Source: Planctomycetota bacterium
GTDB lineage: Bacteria > Planctomycetota > PUPC01 > JACPCR01
Direction: 5' to 3'
Assembly: GCA_030740295.1 (NCBI GenBank)
Contig: JASLXP010000132.1
Coordinates: 1 to 38,137, forward strand
DNA: 38,137 bases
Made by a program: the position numbers and the translations under genes. Within the stretch, counting starts at the first letter, position 1, and each line of letters starts with the position of its first letter. Of the stretch, positions 1-7,604 are shown piece after piece. Below the pieces are notes generated by a model that saw only the letters and a program-made list of their open reading frames with translations, did not search any database and had not been told where the DNA came from.

Positions 1-729
1 GTAGACACTTCAGAATTGCCTGTGGGGATGGTCCTCGGCATCGAAGGCGCTGATTCGATCCAGCATCCCGAACAAGTTCATGACTGGAAAGCGGACGGCA
101 TCCGAGTCGTCAGCCTGACGCACTATGGCCCGAGCACCTACGCGCATGGGACAGGGACGGGACTCCACGGCGGATTGTTCGAACCTGCCAGAGAACTTCT
201 GAACGAAATGGAATCGGCCGAAATGATACTGGACCTCACGCATGCATCAGACGAATCCATTCGCCAGGCACTGGAACTGTTCTCCGGCCCAATCATCGCC
301 AGCCACCAGAACTGCCGCGCCCTGGTGCCTGGAGAACGCCAGTTCCCCGACGAGATACTGAATGCCATCATCGAAAGGGAAGGCGTGATCGGATCTTCGA
401 TGGATACCTGGATGCTCTATCGGCCGGGCCTGGACTGGAGCCAGGAAATTCCAGACCGCCGAAAAGTCTTCTCTCGAGAGGCGGTGACTCTGGAGGACCT
501 TGCCGACCACATCGATCACGTTTGCCAACTGGCCGGCAATTCCCTTCACGCGGGCATCGGTGGCGATACCGACGGCCAGGGCGGATGCGAAGGCGCCCCT
601 CTGGAGATCGATACCGTGGCGGATTACCAGAAGCTGGCCAGCGTCCTCGAAAACCGCGGCTACTCAACAGAGGACATCGAAAACATCATGTACCGCAACT
701 GGCAGCGATTTTACGAGAAGTGGCTGTGA
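1..729 (+). CDS. Membrane dipeptidase (peptidase M19), 5'-truncated by window edge
   Basis: The frame is open from base 1, so the start lies outside the window; about 242 residues are visible. M19 enzymes are zinc (beta/alpha)8-barrel dipeptidases. The conserved metal-site segments are present in order: GIEGAD with the metal-bridging Glu, DLTHAS with a His ligand, ASHQNCRAL with the second His, and GIGGDTDGQG with the Asp near the end of the barrel. The tail resembles the usual M19 ending with a Trp- and Arg-containing helix. The N-terminal HxD ligand pair would lie upstream and cannot be checked. The gene converges on a DapA-family lyase with 22 bp between them. A second, divergent M19 homologue lies at 33-34 kb. 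Family assignment is firm; the substrate is unknown. Confidence 0.9.
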   Translation, partial: VDTSELPVGMVLGIEGADSIQHPEQVHDWKADGIRVVSLTHYGPSTYAHGTGTGLHGGLFEPARELLNEMESAEMILDLTHASDESIRQALELFSGPIIASHQNCRALVPGERQFPDEILNAIIEREGVIGSSMDTWMLYRPGLDWSQEIPDRRKVFSREAVTLEDLADHIDHVCQLAGNSLHAGIGGDTDGQGGCEGAPLEIDTVADYQKLASVLENRGYSTEDIENIMYRNWQRFYEKWL

Positions 730-751
730 GCGGTCTCGCTCTTCGGCTCTG

Positions 752-1663
752 CTAATCGATATGCGCAAAACGTTCTTTCAGCACCCTTTGACATCCCTCG
801 AACTCCTCCTCGCTCAGACCCATATACGGCGGCTGCAGGCGATTCGAGAAGTGCGGTTTACTGAGTCGAACGAACGCCTTGTCGTAGCTGCCGTCGATCA
901 TGTTACGAGTGCAGTGAGCGAAGATCGCGCTGCCGGCCTGTCGAAGGAGCTCGGTGATCCGGAACAACTCGTCGACGTCTCTATTGAGGCCGGCCTCGAA
1001 GAAGCGCCAGGTCGTCTTCGGAAAGAGCACGTCCCAACTGCACAGCAATGAGCATTCACCGAGGGTGCAGCCCATCGCGAAGTTACCCTCGAGAAAGAAG
1101 TGCTGGATATCTGGGACATGTTCCATCAAGTCCGCGGTTCGAGCGTATTCCGTGGTGCTGTTCTTTGTGGCGACCAGATTCGGCACTTCATCAGCAATGC
1201 GACGATACTCCGGGCCATGAATGATGCGCTGCGCGCGGGGCAGGTTGTAGTGCAGAAAACGGCAATCGGGGAACGTCCCGCAGACGGTCTTGAAGAAGGT
1301 CATCGCCTCTCCTTCGTCCAGCATTCCCCATGACGGCAGGGAGATCTGGAACATCCCGATGCCCTTCTCGGTCGCGTATCGAATGCGCTCGATGACCTGT
1401 TGCATCGAGGTCGAGATCACGCCGACTTGCGGATCGAGATCGTCCCGAACGCTGACCCCTGCAAAAACATCGACCACCTGTTGGAAGAGTGAATCGTTGA
1501 GGGCGTACCCTTCACCTGCCGTTCCCATCAGGTAGAGCGACTTGTAGCCGCCATCGATGGCGTCCTGGATATGCTCCTCGAAAACCGGCACGTCGAGCTG
1601 AAAATCCTCCGTCCACGGGAGCATGCATGCGGCGAGATTTCGTTGTGGATAGCGTGTTTCCAT
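752..1663 (-). CDS. Dihydrodipicolinate synthase/N-acetylneuraminate lyase family protein (DapA-like)
   Basis: A 303-residue class I aldolase-type TIM barrel of normal family length. Diagnostic segments are GTAGEG near residue 48 (pyruvate carboxylate loop), HYNLPRA with the catalytic Tyr, and LVATKNST with the Schiff-base Lys. The family condenses or cleaves pyruvate-type substrates; members outside lysine synthesis act on sugar acids, and nothing nearby points to lysine biosynthesis. The start is well supported: AAGGAG lies about six bases upstream of the ATG. The 5' side abuts a large heptamer array, so the promoter, if local, must lie within or next to repeat DNA. The true substrate cannot be read from sequence. 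Confidence 0.88.
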   Translation of the reverse strand: METRYPQRNLAACMLPWTEDFQLDVPVFEEHIQDAIDGGYKSLYLMGTAGEGYALNDSLFQQVVDVFAGVSVRDDLDPQVGVISTSMQQVIERIRYATEKGIGMFQISLPSWGMLDEGEAMTFFKTVCGTFPDCRFLHYNLPRAQRIIHGPEYRRIADEVPNLVATKNSTTEYARTADLMEHVPDIQHFFLEGNFAMGCTLGECSLLCSWDVLFPKTTWRFFEAGLNRDVDELFRITELLRQAGSAIFAHCTRNMIDGSYDKAFVRLSKPHFSNRLQPPYMGLSEEEFEGCQRVLKERFAHID

Positions 1664-1723
1664 TGGGTCTCCTTGTTTGCTGATTTATTCAGAGTCTGTC
1701 AGAGAAAGTGTGTCTGGTCATTC

Positions 1724-1950
1724 GATGCTGGATGCTGGATGCTGGATGCTGGATGCTGGTTGCTGGGTGCTGGATGCTGGTTGCTGGATGCTGGATGCTG
1801 GATGCTGGATGCTGGATGCTGGATGCTGGATGCTGGATGCTCGATGCTGGATGCTGGGTGCTGGTTGCTGGATGCTGGATGCTGGATGCTGGTTGCTGCT
1901 GGTTGCTGGATGCTGGTTGCTGGATGCTGGATGCTGGATGCTGGATGCTG
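1724..1950. repeat. Tandem heptamer array, unit CTGGATG with CTGGTTG variants
   Basis: About 32 head-to-tail copies of a 7-bp unit, with scattered T-for-A changes (CTGGTTG, CTGGGTG) and one CTCGATG. Because 7 is not a multiple of 3 and the unit lacks stop codons, the array creates long Cys/Trp/Met-rich open frames that are not genes. It sits just upstream of the DapA-like gene and forms an inverted pair with the ATCCAGT array that begins about 60 bp to the right. Confidence 0.95.
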
Positions 1951-2010
1951 TCACTTCTCTACATGCTTTTGATCTGAAACCGGGGCCACGAGCGAATCGG
2001 AATGGCAAGA

Positions 2011-2158
2011 ATCGAGTATCCAGTATCCAGTATCCAGTATCGAGCATCAGAGCGGGCATCCAGTATCCAGTATCCAGTATCCAGCATCAGAGCGGGCATC
2101 CAGTATCCAGTATCGAGCATCAGAGCGGGCATCCAGTATCCAGTATCGAGCATCAGAA
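2011..2158. repeat. ATCCAGT heptamer array with about 33-bp higher-order unit
   Basis: Copies of ATCCAGT are interspersed with ATCGAGC and ATCAGAGCGGGC to give about four higher-order units of roughly 33 bp. The words are near-complements of the CTGGATG array at 1724-1950, so a transcript across both could fold into a long imperfect hairpin. Similar words recur at 13.33-13.48 kb. Confidence 0.92.
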
Positions 2159-2189
2159 GGGGCAGGCGGCAGAATAGCCCGGCGTGTCC

Positions 2190-2231
2190 GTGCCGTAAAG
2201 CCCCCAGCCGACGCCGACAGGCTTACGGCAC
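2190..2231. repeat. Inverted repeat GTGCCGTAA..GCC / GGCTTACGGCAC
   Basis: Left arm 2190-2202 and right arm 2220-2231 pair over 12 bases with one bulged A, enclosing a loop of about 17 bases. It lies immediately to the left of the double-hairpin element at 2234-2299, in the 3' region of the TPR gene, and could contribute to a terminator or be part of a composite repeat. No T-run follows it. Confidence 0.6.
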
Positions 2232-2233
2232 AG

Positions 2234-2299
2234 GTAGGATGGGCGTCCCCGCCCGTCTTGAGCTGCTGGACGAGTGACGGCCGGGGACGGCCATCCTAC
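2234..2299. repeat. Double-hairpin repeat element (copy 1), GTAGGATGG...CCATCCTAC
   Basis: Outer arms GTAGGATGG (2234-2242) and CCATCCTAC (2291-2299) are perfect complements. Inside are two small hairpins: GGGCG with loop TCCC, and GGCCG with loop GGGA. The mirrored loops match the architecture of elements at 18.2, 24.1 and 32.2 kb. The stop codon of the TPR gene (TAG at 2296-2298, minus strand) is provided by the right outer arm. Confidence 0.75.
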
Positions 2300-3543
2300 G
2301 AATCATCCTGGGCCTCCACGTGGAATTCATCTTTGGGATTGATATCCACGTCGGGCATGGGCTCGAACTTGGATTCGTCGAAGGGCGGGAGGTCTGGCTC
2401 GGGCGCGTTGAGGGCCTGGAGGTGCTCGCGGGCGTTGGTGAGCGCGTATGCATAGGCATAGGGCGGGCCGTCACACCAGGCGAGTCTGCAGGCTTTCTCT
2501 GCAGCGGCGATGGCTGCTTCATGGTTGCCCTGGTCTCGCTCGATTTGCGCGAGGACGTTCAGCGCGTCCGCGTGCTCCAGTGGGAAAGGGCCGCGCTCGG
2601 CGAGATCCCAGACCTGATCCAGCAGGTCCCGGGACGCGGTGAATTGCTGGTTCCGGCGTCGCAGCTCGGCCAGCCCTGCCAGCGCGGGAAGCTCTTCTTG
2701 GACGTAGTTAACCGCCCGGGCGCGGGTCAGTGCGTGTTGCAAGCGTTCGGCCGCAGTATCGAGGTCGCCGATGCCCAGCGAAGCCGCTCCTTGCAGCCTG
2801 GCAGAGCGAATGAAGTCCCTTTCGTTGCGATGCACAGCAGCCAATTCCCAGGCGCGGCCGGCCAGCGGGAGGGCGGCTTCAGGCTGGCGGAACCAGAGAA
2901 GACGCTGGGCCAGATAGGCGTTGGTCAGACCTTCGCTCTGTTGCTGTGATTGGTCTTGCCAGAGGGCCAGGGACCGCCGCAGGGCGATTTCTGAATCAGC
3001 TTCGTTACCGCATACGGCCAGGGCCATCCCAAGCAGATACAGACTCACACCTTCAAGAAACCGATCCTTCTCTTCCAGGCCAATCCGCAGAACCCGCCGC
3101 GCTGCGGCTTCGGCTTCCCGCAGCGCGCCCGATTGCCGGAGAGCTTCCGACAGGTTACTGAGCTTGACGGCGGCACCGCCCGCAAAGTCTTCCCGCTCAT
3201 CGATCTCAACAGCCCTCCGACAGAGAGGAACGGCGCGGCCCGGCTCGCCACCAACGTCGTAGGCCAACGCCAGCATATTGAGCGTATAGCTCTGATCTCT
3301 TGCGCTCTCCAACCGCGGCAGCTCGTCCACGCCGTCCGGGAAGAGGCGCTCCAGAAGCTCCGCGCGCTGCCGGCTGGCGCTCAGGCGGTAAAGGGTGGCA
3401 TCCTCAAGGTGATCCCGGAACACGGTGAAGGCATCCTGGAATCGGTCCAGGCCGATGAGGGTGTTGTAAAGCTCGATGGCCGGTGTCAGGTCTTCGAGGC
3501 TTTCGACATCGTCTTCGTCAACCTTGGGCGCGGCATCGAAATA
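2296..3543 (-). CDS. TPR-repeat region of a STAND NTPase, separated by an apparent frameshift
   Basis: A helical-repeat protein segment rich in the TPR pattern (LNMLALAYDVGG, LSNLSEALRQSG, NVLAQIERDQGN). A GTG at 3423 could serve as start, but the frame stays protein-like upstream: an AIELYNTLIGLDRFQDAF stretch and an acidic linker continue to about 3543, exactly where the NTPase frame at 3486-4664 loses sense. Read together, the two pieces form one NTPase-TPR protein of the usual STAND layout, with the TPRs as sensor. Passing from the NTPase frame to this one needs a -1 (or +2) step, consistent with loss of a single base or a sequencing error. The C terminus ends in an acidic tail, with the stop codon inside a repeat element. 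Confidence 0.75.
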   Translation of the reverse strand, partial: YFDAAPKVDEDDVESLEDLTPAIELYNTLIGLDRFQDAFTVFRDHLEDATLYRLSASRQRAELLERLFPDGVDELPRLESARDQSYTLNMLALAYDVGGEPGRAVPLCRRAVEIDEREDFAGGAAVKLSNLSEALRQSGALREAEAAARRVLRIGLEEKDRFLEGVSLYLLGMALAVCGNEADSEIALRRSLALWQDQSQQQSEGLTNAYLAQRLLWFRQPEAALPLAGRAWELAAVHRNERDFIRSARLQGAASLGIGDLDTAAERLQHALTRARAVNYVQEELPALAGLAELRRRNQQFTASRDLLDQVWDLAERGPFPLEHADALNVLAQIERDQGNHEAAIAAAEKACRLAWCDGPPYAYAYALTNAREHLQALNAPEPDLPPFDESKFEPMPDVDINPKDEFHVEAQDDS

Positions 3544-4664
3544 GGTCTGTTGCCTGGCGCAGACCGGTACTCGGCGACTTCCCCGGCCAGCGCGCGCAGC
3601 AGGAGCGGGTAATTCTCAAAGGACCGAAACAGCGGCAGCAACTGTTCTCTGGATCCGCTGACGCCAAAGGCCCGCCAGAGATTGATCGCATCATCATCCG
3701 TCAGCCCCCTCAGGAACGATGCATCGCATCCGGGTACCGGGGCCGCCGTTATCGTCTGCAAATCCGCGGGGAACAGCCGGGTGGTCACCAGGATGCGCGA
3801 GGCCCGCATTTGTGACAGCCGGCGCAGAAACTTCCCGGCCCGAGGATCCGCAGTCATCCGCAGCCGGTGCTTCTCCAGGTAGGTCTCCCGCACGTCATCG
3901 GGGATCCCGTGAGCCGCGGCAAAGACGCGATTCGCGGTCTTCTCATCCAGGTCATCATCCAGCATTTGTGCGGCATCCATGCGCGCGTACGCGATCAGGA
4001 TTCGCTCCAGGCCGTCCAGGACCAGCAGGAAGGGCTTCTGATCCAGCAGTTGCCACAATTGATCTTCCCGCTCCGGCGGCGCCATTTTGCGGACCTCTTC
4101 CTCGGACTTCCCTGCCCCGTAAGCCAGGGCGCGGATGATAAAGTTTTCATAGCGGGCATCGCTCTCATAGAAGCTCCACCACATGCGCCCGGCCAGGTCC
4201 GGCATCTCATTCGGCGCGACCTCGTTGAACCACTTCCAGGTGACCGCACTCTTACCCATGCCGCCGATGGCCACCAGGTTGAAGAGCCGGGCCTGGTAAG
4301 CGTCGTGCCGGGGATTGGCCACCCAGTGGGTGAGCAGATTCAGCTCCGCCTGCCTGCCCACGACCTCCGAGGTCTGAAGGAGCGAGTAAGGGTGGGCAAT
4401 GTAAGTCTCCGGCGCCTGTGGAATGACGTTCGGCGGATGAAAGCTGGTGGCTCTCTCCTCCTCCGATTCGGCTTCCTCCCTTTCCTTCAGCTCCGCCAGT
4501 CCTTGAATCACGTGGCCCCGCAGATCTGCGGGAGATTTGAACTCCGCGTGAATGCGTCCCTTGCTGGCCTGTGCCTTGAACTGCTTCAGCTTTTCAGCGC
4601 CCGGTCCGGTCTCCACCTGGCGTATGCTGATCGGATGATCCTCCGGGGCGGCCTGACCTGGCAA
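3486..4664 (-). CDS. STAND-type (NB-ARC-like) NTPase, N-terminal portion, frameshifted and 5'-truncated
   Basis: The P-loop is AIGGMGKSA, Walker B is FLLVLDGLER, an ILVTTR segment matches the NB-ARC sensor, and NYPLLLRALAG resembles the GLPL motif. This order identifies a signal-transduction NTPase whose TPR sensor lies in the next frame (2296-3543). The segment before the NTPase (FKSPADLRGHVIQGLAELKE) resembles the end of a DUF4062 domain, but the front of that domain is missing. The open frame runs on to 4955, but there it is antisense to a more convincing plus-strand gene; family-like sequence is clear only to about 4616. No certain start exists; TTG at 4664 is a placeholder. After residue AEYRSAPG the frame becomes nonsense and stops. 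Probably inactive unless the indels are artefacts. Confidence 0.7.
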   Translation of the reverse strand: MPGQAAPEDHPISIRQVETGPGAEKLKQFKAQASKGRIHAEFKSPADLRGHVIQGLAELKEREEAESEEERATSFHPPNVIPQAPETYIAHPYSLLQTSEVVGRQAELNLLTHWVANPRHDAYQARLFNLVAIGGMGKSAVTWKWFNEVAPNEMPDLAGRMWWSFYESDARYENFIIRALAYGAGKSEEEVRKMAPPEREDQLWQLLDQKPFLLVLDGLERILIAYARMDAAQMLDDDLDEKTANRVFAAAHGIPDDVRETYLEKHRLRMTADPRAGKFLRRLSQMRASRILVTTRLFPADLQTITAAPVPGCDASFLRGLTDDDAINLWRAFGVSGSREQLLPLFRSFENYPLLLRALAGEVAEYRSAPGNRPISMPRPRLTKTMSKASKT

Positions 4665-5921
4665 AGCGAGGTTCCCTTCGGCCGGTTTCCGCCGCCGCCG
4701 CCCGATGCTTCCATCGAGAATCCCCTGTTTGTCTACGGCGGTTACGACAAAACGTTGAAGCGCGTGAGCACCGAGCCGGAGATACGAACCGTCTATCTCA
4801 AGGCCACGTTCTATCACCTGCGCAGACTGCACATGAACACTCTGGTGGTTGGGCCCCCGAAAAAGCTCGAGCTCGAGCTCGCGGCAAAGTATGGCATCCG
4901 GTTGATTGTGCGAGTCTCCGGCAAGCGGAAAGAGAGCAAAGAGCTCATCGAGCACCGGGCCACGTTAAAAGTCATGATCGGTGACGAGCCGAAGATGGAG
5001 GAGATCGAAGACTACCGGCAGCGTTACGCCAACTTCCGCAGCGAGTTCGACACCCCAATCATTACCTGCTCCATCCTCGGCGGGTACGGGACAGGCAGTG
5101 GCGCCGACCCGCTGCGGGTCTGGCCTGTGCTGCAGCCGAAGATTCGCATGGGGCGGCTCTATCCATTCCGCAAAAAACAATACGACCTGCTGTTTCCGCT
5201 GGGCTACAAAGGGTGGATGTCGCCTTCATCCACTTTTCAGTCACTCGAGAATGATCCGTCGCCCTGGTGGCTGGTGCCCCAATTCTTCGGCCACGAGCGA
5301 GACGTTCCGTACTGGCGCATTCCCACCGGCGTGGAGTTGAAAGCCCTCATGCATCTGGCCGTTGCGCACCGCTGCACCGGTCTGCTTGGCTGGAGCCTGC
5401 ACGACCACGCCGGCAAGATCTTCACCGTCTTCATGGACGGCGCGACCATGGCACCGACGAAACATTCCCAGCTTGACGCCCTGAAAGAATTCGGCGCCCG
5501 GCTGATGACGGCCAAACCGTTCCTTCAGAAATTCTCGACCCGCCGGCTGCCCGTGCTGTATCGCAGCACTCACGAGGTGGAAGCTGTCGGCCGGTGGACA
5601 ATCAACGCGAAGCCTGTCGTTTATCTGGTGAATCTCAACACTCGCGAGTCCCGCGACATCGAGCTTCAGATTGACCTGGGTCGCGCCAAAGCCGGGCGAG
5701 CCAACCTGGCCGCGGTAAAGTCGGTGAAAGAGGTCTTCACCGGCCAGTCGCTCGAATATCGCACCGAAGAGACAAAAAGCCCCATCTACGGGACGATTTA
5801 CTTTTCCCTGAAAGGCATCAGACCAGGCGAGGCGCGCCTGGTGATTGTGGACGGCGAATTCCCTTCCCCGCCCAAAGAAATCCAGGACGCGTTAAAGGCC
5901 GAAGCGAAGGCCGGGGATTGA
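4635..5921 (+). CDS. Glycosidase-like TIM-barrel protein, apparently missing its N-terminal export region
   Basis: About 428 residues. The segment VYGGYDKTLKRV, helix FYHLRRLHMNTLVV and strand KYGIRLIVRV look like the first beta/alpha units of a glycoside-hydrolase-type barrel. IGDEPKMEEIEDYR carries a candidate acidic catalytic residue, and HRCTGLLGWSLHDH resembles a late barrel strand. The last 120 residues (VVYLVNLNTRESRDI onward) look like a beta-sandwich domain common at glycosidase C termini. Such proteins are normally exported, but no signal peptide precedes this barrel; the predicted N terminus starts in Pro-rich sequence next to the truncated NTPase gene. The open frame continues upstream to 3867 but only as the antisense of that gene. 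No specific GH family recognised; it could be another TIM-barrel enzyme. Confidence 0.6.
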   Translation: MILRGGLTWQSEVPFGRFPPPPPDASIENPLFVYGGYDKTLKRVSTEPEIRTVYLKATFYHLRRLHMNTLVVGPPKKLELELAAKYGIRLIVRVSGKRKESKELIEHRATLKVMIGDEPKMEEIEDYRQRYANFRSEFDTPIITCSILGGYGTGSGADPLRVWPVLQPKIRMGRLYPFRKKQYDLLFPLGYKGWMSPSSTFQSLENDPSPWWLVPQFFGHERDVPYWRIPTGVELKALMHLAVAHRCTGLLGWSLHDHAGKIFTVFMDGATMAPTKHSQLDALKEFGARLMTAKPFLQKFSTRRLPVLYRSTHEVEAVGRWTINAKPVVYLVNLNTRESRDIELQIDLGRAKAGRANLAAVKSVKEVFTGQSLEYRTEETKSPIYGTIYFSLKGIRPGEARLVIVDGEFPSPPKEIQDALKAEAKAGD

Positions 5922-5960
5922 GACGGACGTTTCACCGGAGATGCCTGGACGAGAATAAGA

Positions 5961-6010
5961 GACCGCGGATGTTCTGGTTCTGATATCCGCGGCCCTCTTC
6001 ATCCGCGGTC
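5961..6010. terminator. Possible bidirectional hairpin between convergent genes
   Basis: GACCGCGGATG (5961-5971) and CATCCGCGGTC (6000-6010) form a perfect 11-bp inverted repeat with a 28-base loop that contains another partial copy (ATCCGCGGCC). It lies between the plus-strand glycosidase-like gene and the 3' end of the minus-strand cytochrome operon. There is no clear T-run, so termination is only suggested by position. Confidence 0.4.
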
Positions 6011-6149
6011 CTTTCTGGGGTGCGACCGAAAGGCCACCAGATTTAGGATAACGATTGAGAGCCCGGAGCCATCGACCTTAATTAAGTTTGCAGACGTGTG
6101 AGACGTGGAACCTGGCACCCCTGACAGCCGACACCCCTGAGCAGTTACG

Positions 6150-7451
6150 TCAATTCTTCTCTTTTGAACCGCTCTCGAGGCGCTTGCCTACACCCCGGAC
6201 CACCAGATCCTTTATCTCTCTCAGGCGGTGATTCACGTGGCAAGTGCTGCAGGACTGCTGCGCCTTTTTGCCATCGTGACACTCGAGACAATTGTCCTTT
6301 GACAGCCCTCTGAAATTGCTGGTGAAAGTAGCGGCATCGAACTGGTCGAAGGCCCGGTCGTAGCGTGTGCGGCGGGTCATCTTGTGGCAGGCGGAACAGC
6401 CTTCTTCCTGGCGATCTTTCTCCAGGTGCGGGGCGTGGGCGAAGCGGCTGTAGGACGGAGCTTCAAGATGGGGGCGCTGCCACTCCATGGTCAGCCGGCC
6501 GGGCGTCTCGGGCTTCTGGCTGATCGCGTGACACCATGAACAGCGCCCGACGGAGGTGTCGCCGAAGAGCAATCGGTGGCGCAGGCCGGTCAGGCGCTCA
6601 TCTGCTTTGTCTTTGCTTTCGCCCTGAACATCGATGGACGCGCTGAATTCCATCCAAGCCTTCGCCACAGAATCCGTGTGCCCGGCGGGCCGGTATCGGA
6701 GCTCGTCCTCTTCCACATACCAGCCTGCCTGGTCTTTGGCAGGCTGCGGGTGTGTTCCCCCTTTTGACCAGGCGGACAGGATGGCGTCGTTCAGTCCTTT
6801 CAGGAGCTTCTCGGAATCGGCACTCCCAGATTCACCCCTGATGGCTACTGCAAGTTTGCCCTTTCCTTTCGATGCCATTTTTGTGATGAATTGCGTCACT
6901 TCTTTTGTCGGTTTCGAGGTCTCATTCAGGTTGAGCAGAAGAGAGAGCAGTGGTGTGGGCTGGAATTCATCCGCGGCTTTCGGTCGCCGGAGAAGCACCA
7001 GTTCCTGCCGCCGGATGATCTCGGTATGGCACTGGGCGCAATTGCGCTCGAATCCGCCTTCGACAGCCACATGCTGCGGCTTTTCAACGTTGTGGCAGGT
7101 GGTGCAGTTTTCGGGCGCGCGCTCTTCGTAGAGCTTGGCGCGAAAATGTTTCTTCAGATGATTCTGATGATTGAAGCGGATGGAGTTTCGGCGGAAGTAC
7201 GGATAATTCTTGCCGAAGTCATGATGCTCTTCGGCGAAACTCTTGAACTTCACCTCGTGGCACATGTTGCACTGTTCATCCGTCCACTGTGCTGCGAGCG
7301 TCGCCGCAGGCTGGTAGCTCGCCGAAGTGCTGAAGCTGTTGGCTTCCTTCGGGCTGGTCACACAACCGTGGAGAAGAATCGCAACGGCGAATGCCAGGCA
7401 GGACAGGACAGGAAGAAGTTTGTGGAAAAGGGATTTCATGAGGTTTGACAT
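6150..7451 (-). CDS. Seven-haem c-type cytochrome lipoprotein
   Basis: Seven CXXCH sites are visible: CNMCH, CTTCH, CAQCH, CSWCH, CSACH, CLECH and CSTCH. The first three and last four are separated by about 190 residues without haem motifs. A signal sequence (MKSLFHKLL followed by a hydrophobic stretch) ends in a lipobox-like LHGC, so the mature protein is probably a lipid-anchored periplasmic or outer-membrane cytochrome. ATG at 7451 or 7439 is plausible; neither has a good Shine-Dalgarno site, and the open frame further upstream runs into a repeat. It is the last gene of the porin-cytochrome operon, separated from the preceding cytochrome by a repeat-filled gap of about 150 bp. Likely role: electron transfer along the conduit; partners are inferred from context. 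Confidence 0.9.
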   Translation of the reverse strand: MSNLMKSLFHKLLPVLSCLAFAVAILLHGCVTSPKEANSFSTSASYQPAATLAAQWTDEQCNMCHEVKFKSFAEEHHDFGKNYPYFRRNSIRFNHQNHLKKHFRAKLYEERAPENCTTCHNVEKPQHVAVEGGFERNCAQCHTEIIRRQELVLLRRPKAADEFQPTPLLSLLLNLNETSKPTKEVTQFITKMASKGKGKLAVAIRGESGSADSEKLLKGLNDAILSAWSKGGTHPQPAKDQAGWYVEEDELRYRPAGHTDSVAKAWMEFSASIDVQGESKDKADERLTGLRHRLLFGDTSVGRCSWCHAISQKPETPGRLTMEWQRPHLEAPSYSRFAHAPHLEKDRQEEGCSACHKMTRRTRYDRAFDQFDAATFTSNFRGLSKDNCLECHDGKKAQQSCSTCHVNHRLREIKDLVVRGVGKRLESGSKEKN

Positions 7452-7466
7452 TTGTAGTTGTAACAA

Positions 7467-7600
7467 CTTTAGCCGGGCCTTTACTGGCAGCAAAGACCCG
7501 GCTAAAGCCGTTAATCCGACCCGGCTAAAGCCGTTACTCCAACCCCGGCTAGAGCCGTTACTCCAACCCCGGCAACCCGGCTGAGGCCGTTACTCCAACA
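7467..7600. repeat. CGGCTAAAGCCG palindromic tandem element within the cytochrome operon
   Basis: Arms CTTTAGCCGGG (7467-7477) and CCCGGCTAAAG (7497-7507) are a perfect 11-bp inverted repeat. From 7497 about four degenerate copies of a roughly 24-bp unit follow (CCCGGCTAAAGCCG then TTACTCCAAC), each carrying the small palindrome CGGCTAAAGCCG or a variant. The element fills the space between the 9-haem and 7-haem genes and ends about 16 bp before the 7-haem start. It is REP-like in size and position and may act on mRNA processing or as a partial terminator. Confidence 0.85.
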
Positions 7601-7604
7601 CAAT

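Noticed and set aside
1724..2158. CRISPR array
   Set aside because: The units are 7 bp without unique spacers, and no cas genes are present.
1571..2177. Cys/Trp-rich open frames (LDAGCWM repeats) over the heptamer array
   Set aside because: A 7-bp unit without stops yields open frames in every phase; there is no ribosome-binding site, and the peptide merely reflects the repeat.
3540..3580. Programmed -1 ribosomal frameshift in the STAND gene
   Set aside because: No X-XXY-YYZ slippery heptamer or strong downstream structure was apparent; an indel is simpler.
3867..4634. Upstream extension of the plus-strand glycosidase-like frame
   Set aside because: It is antisense to clear NTPase motifs (P-loop, Walker B) and has no family-like sequence.
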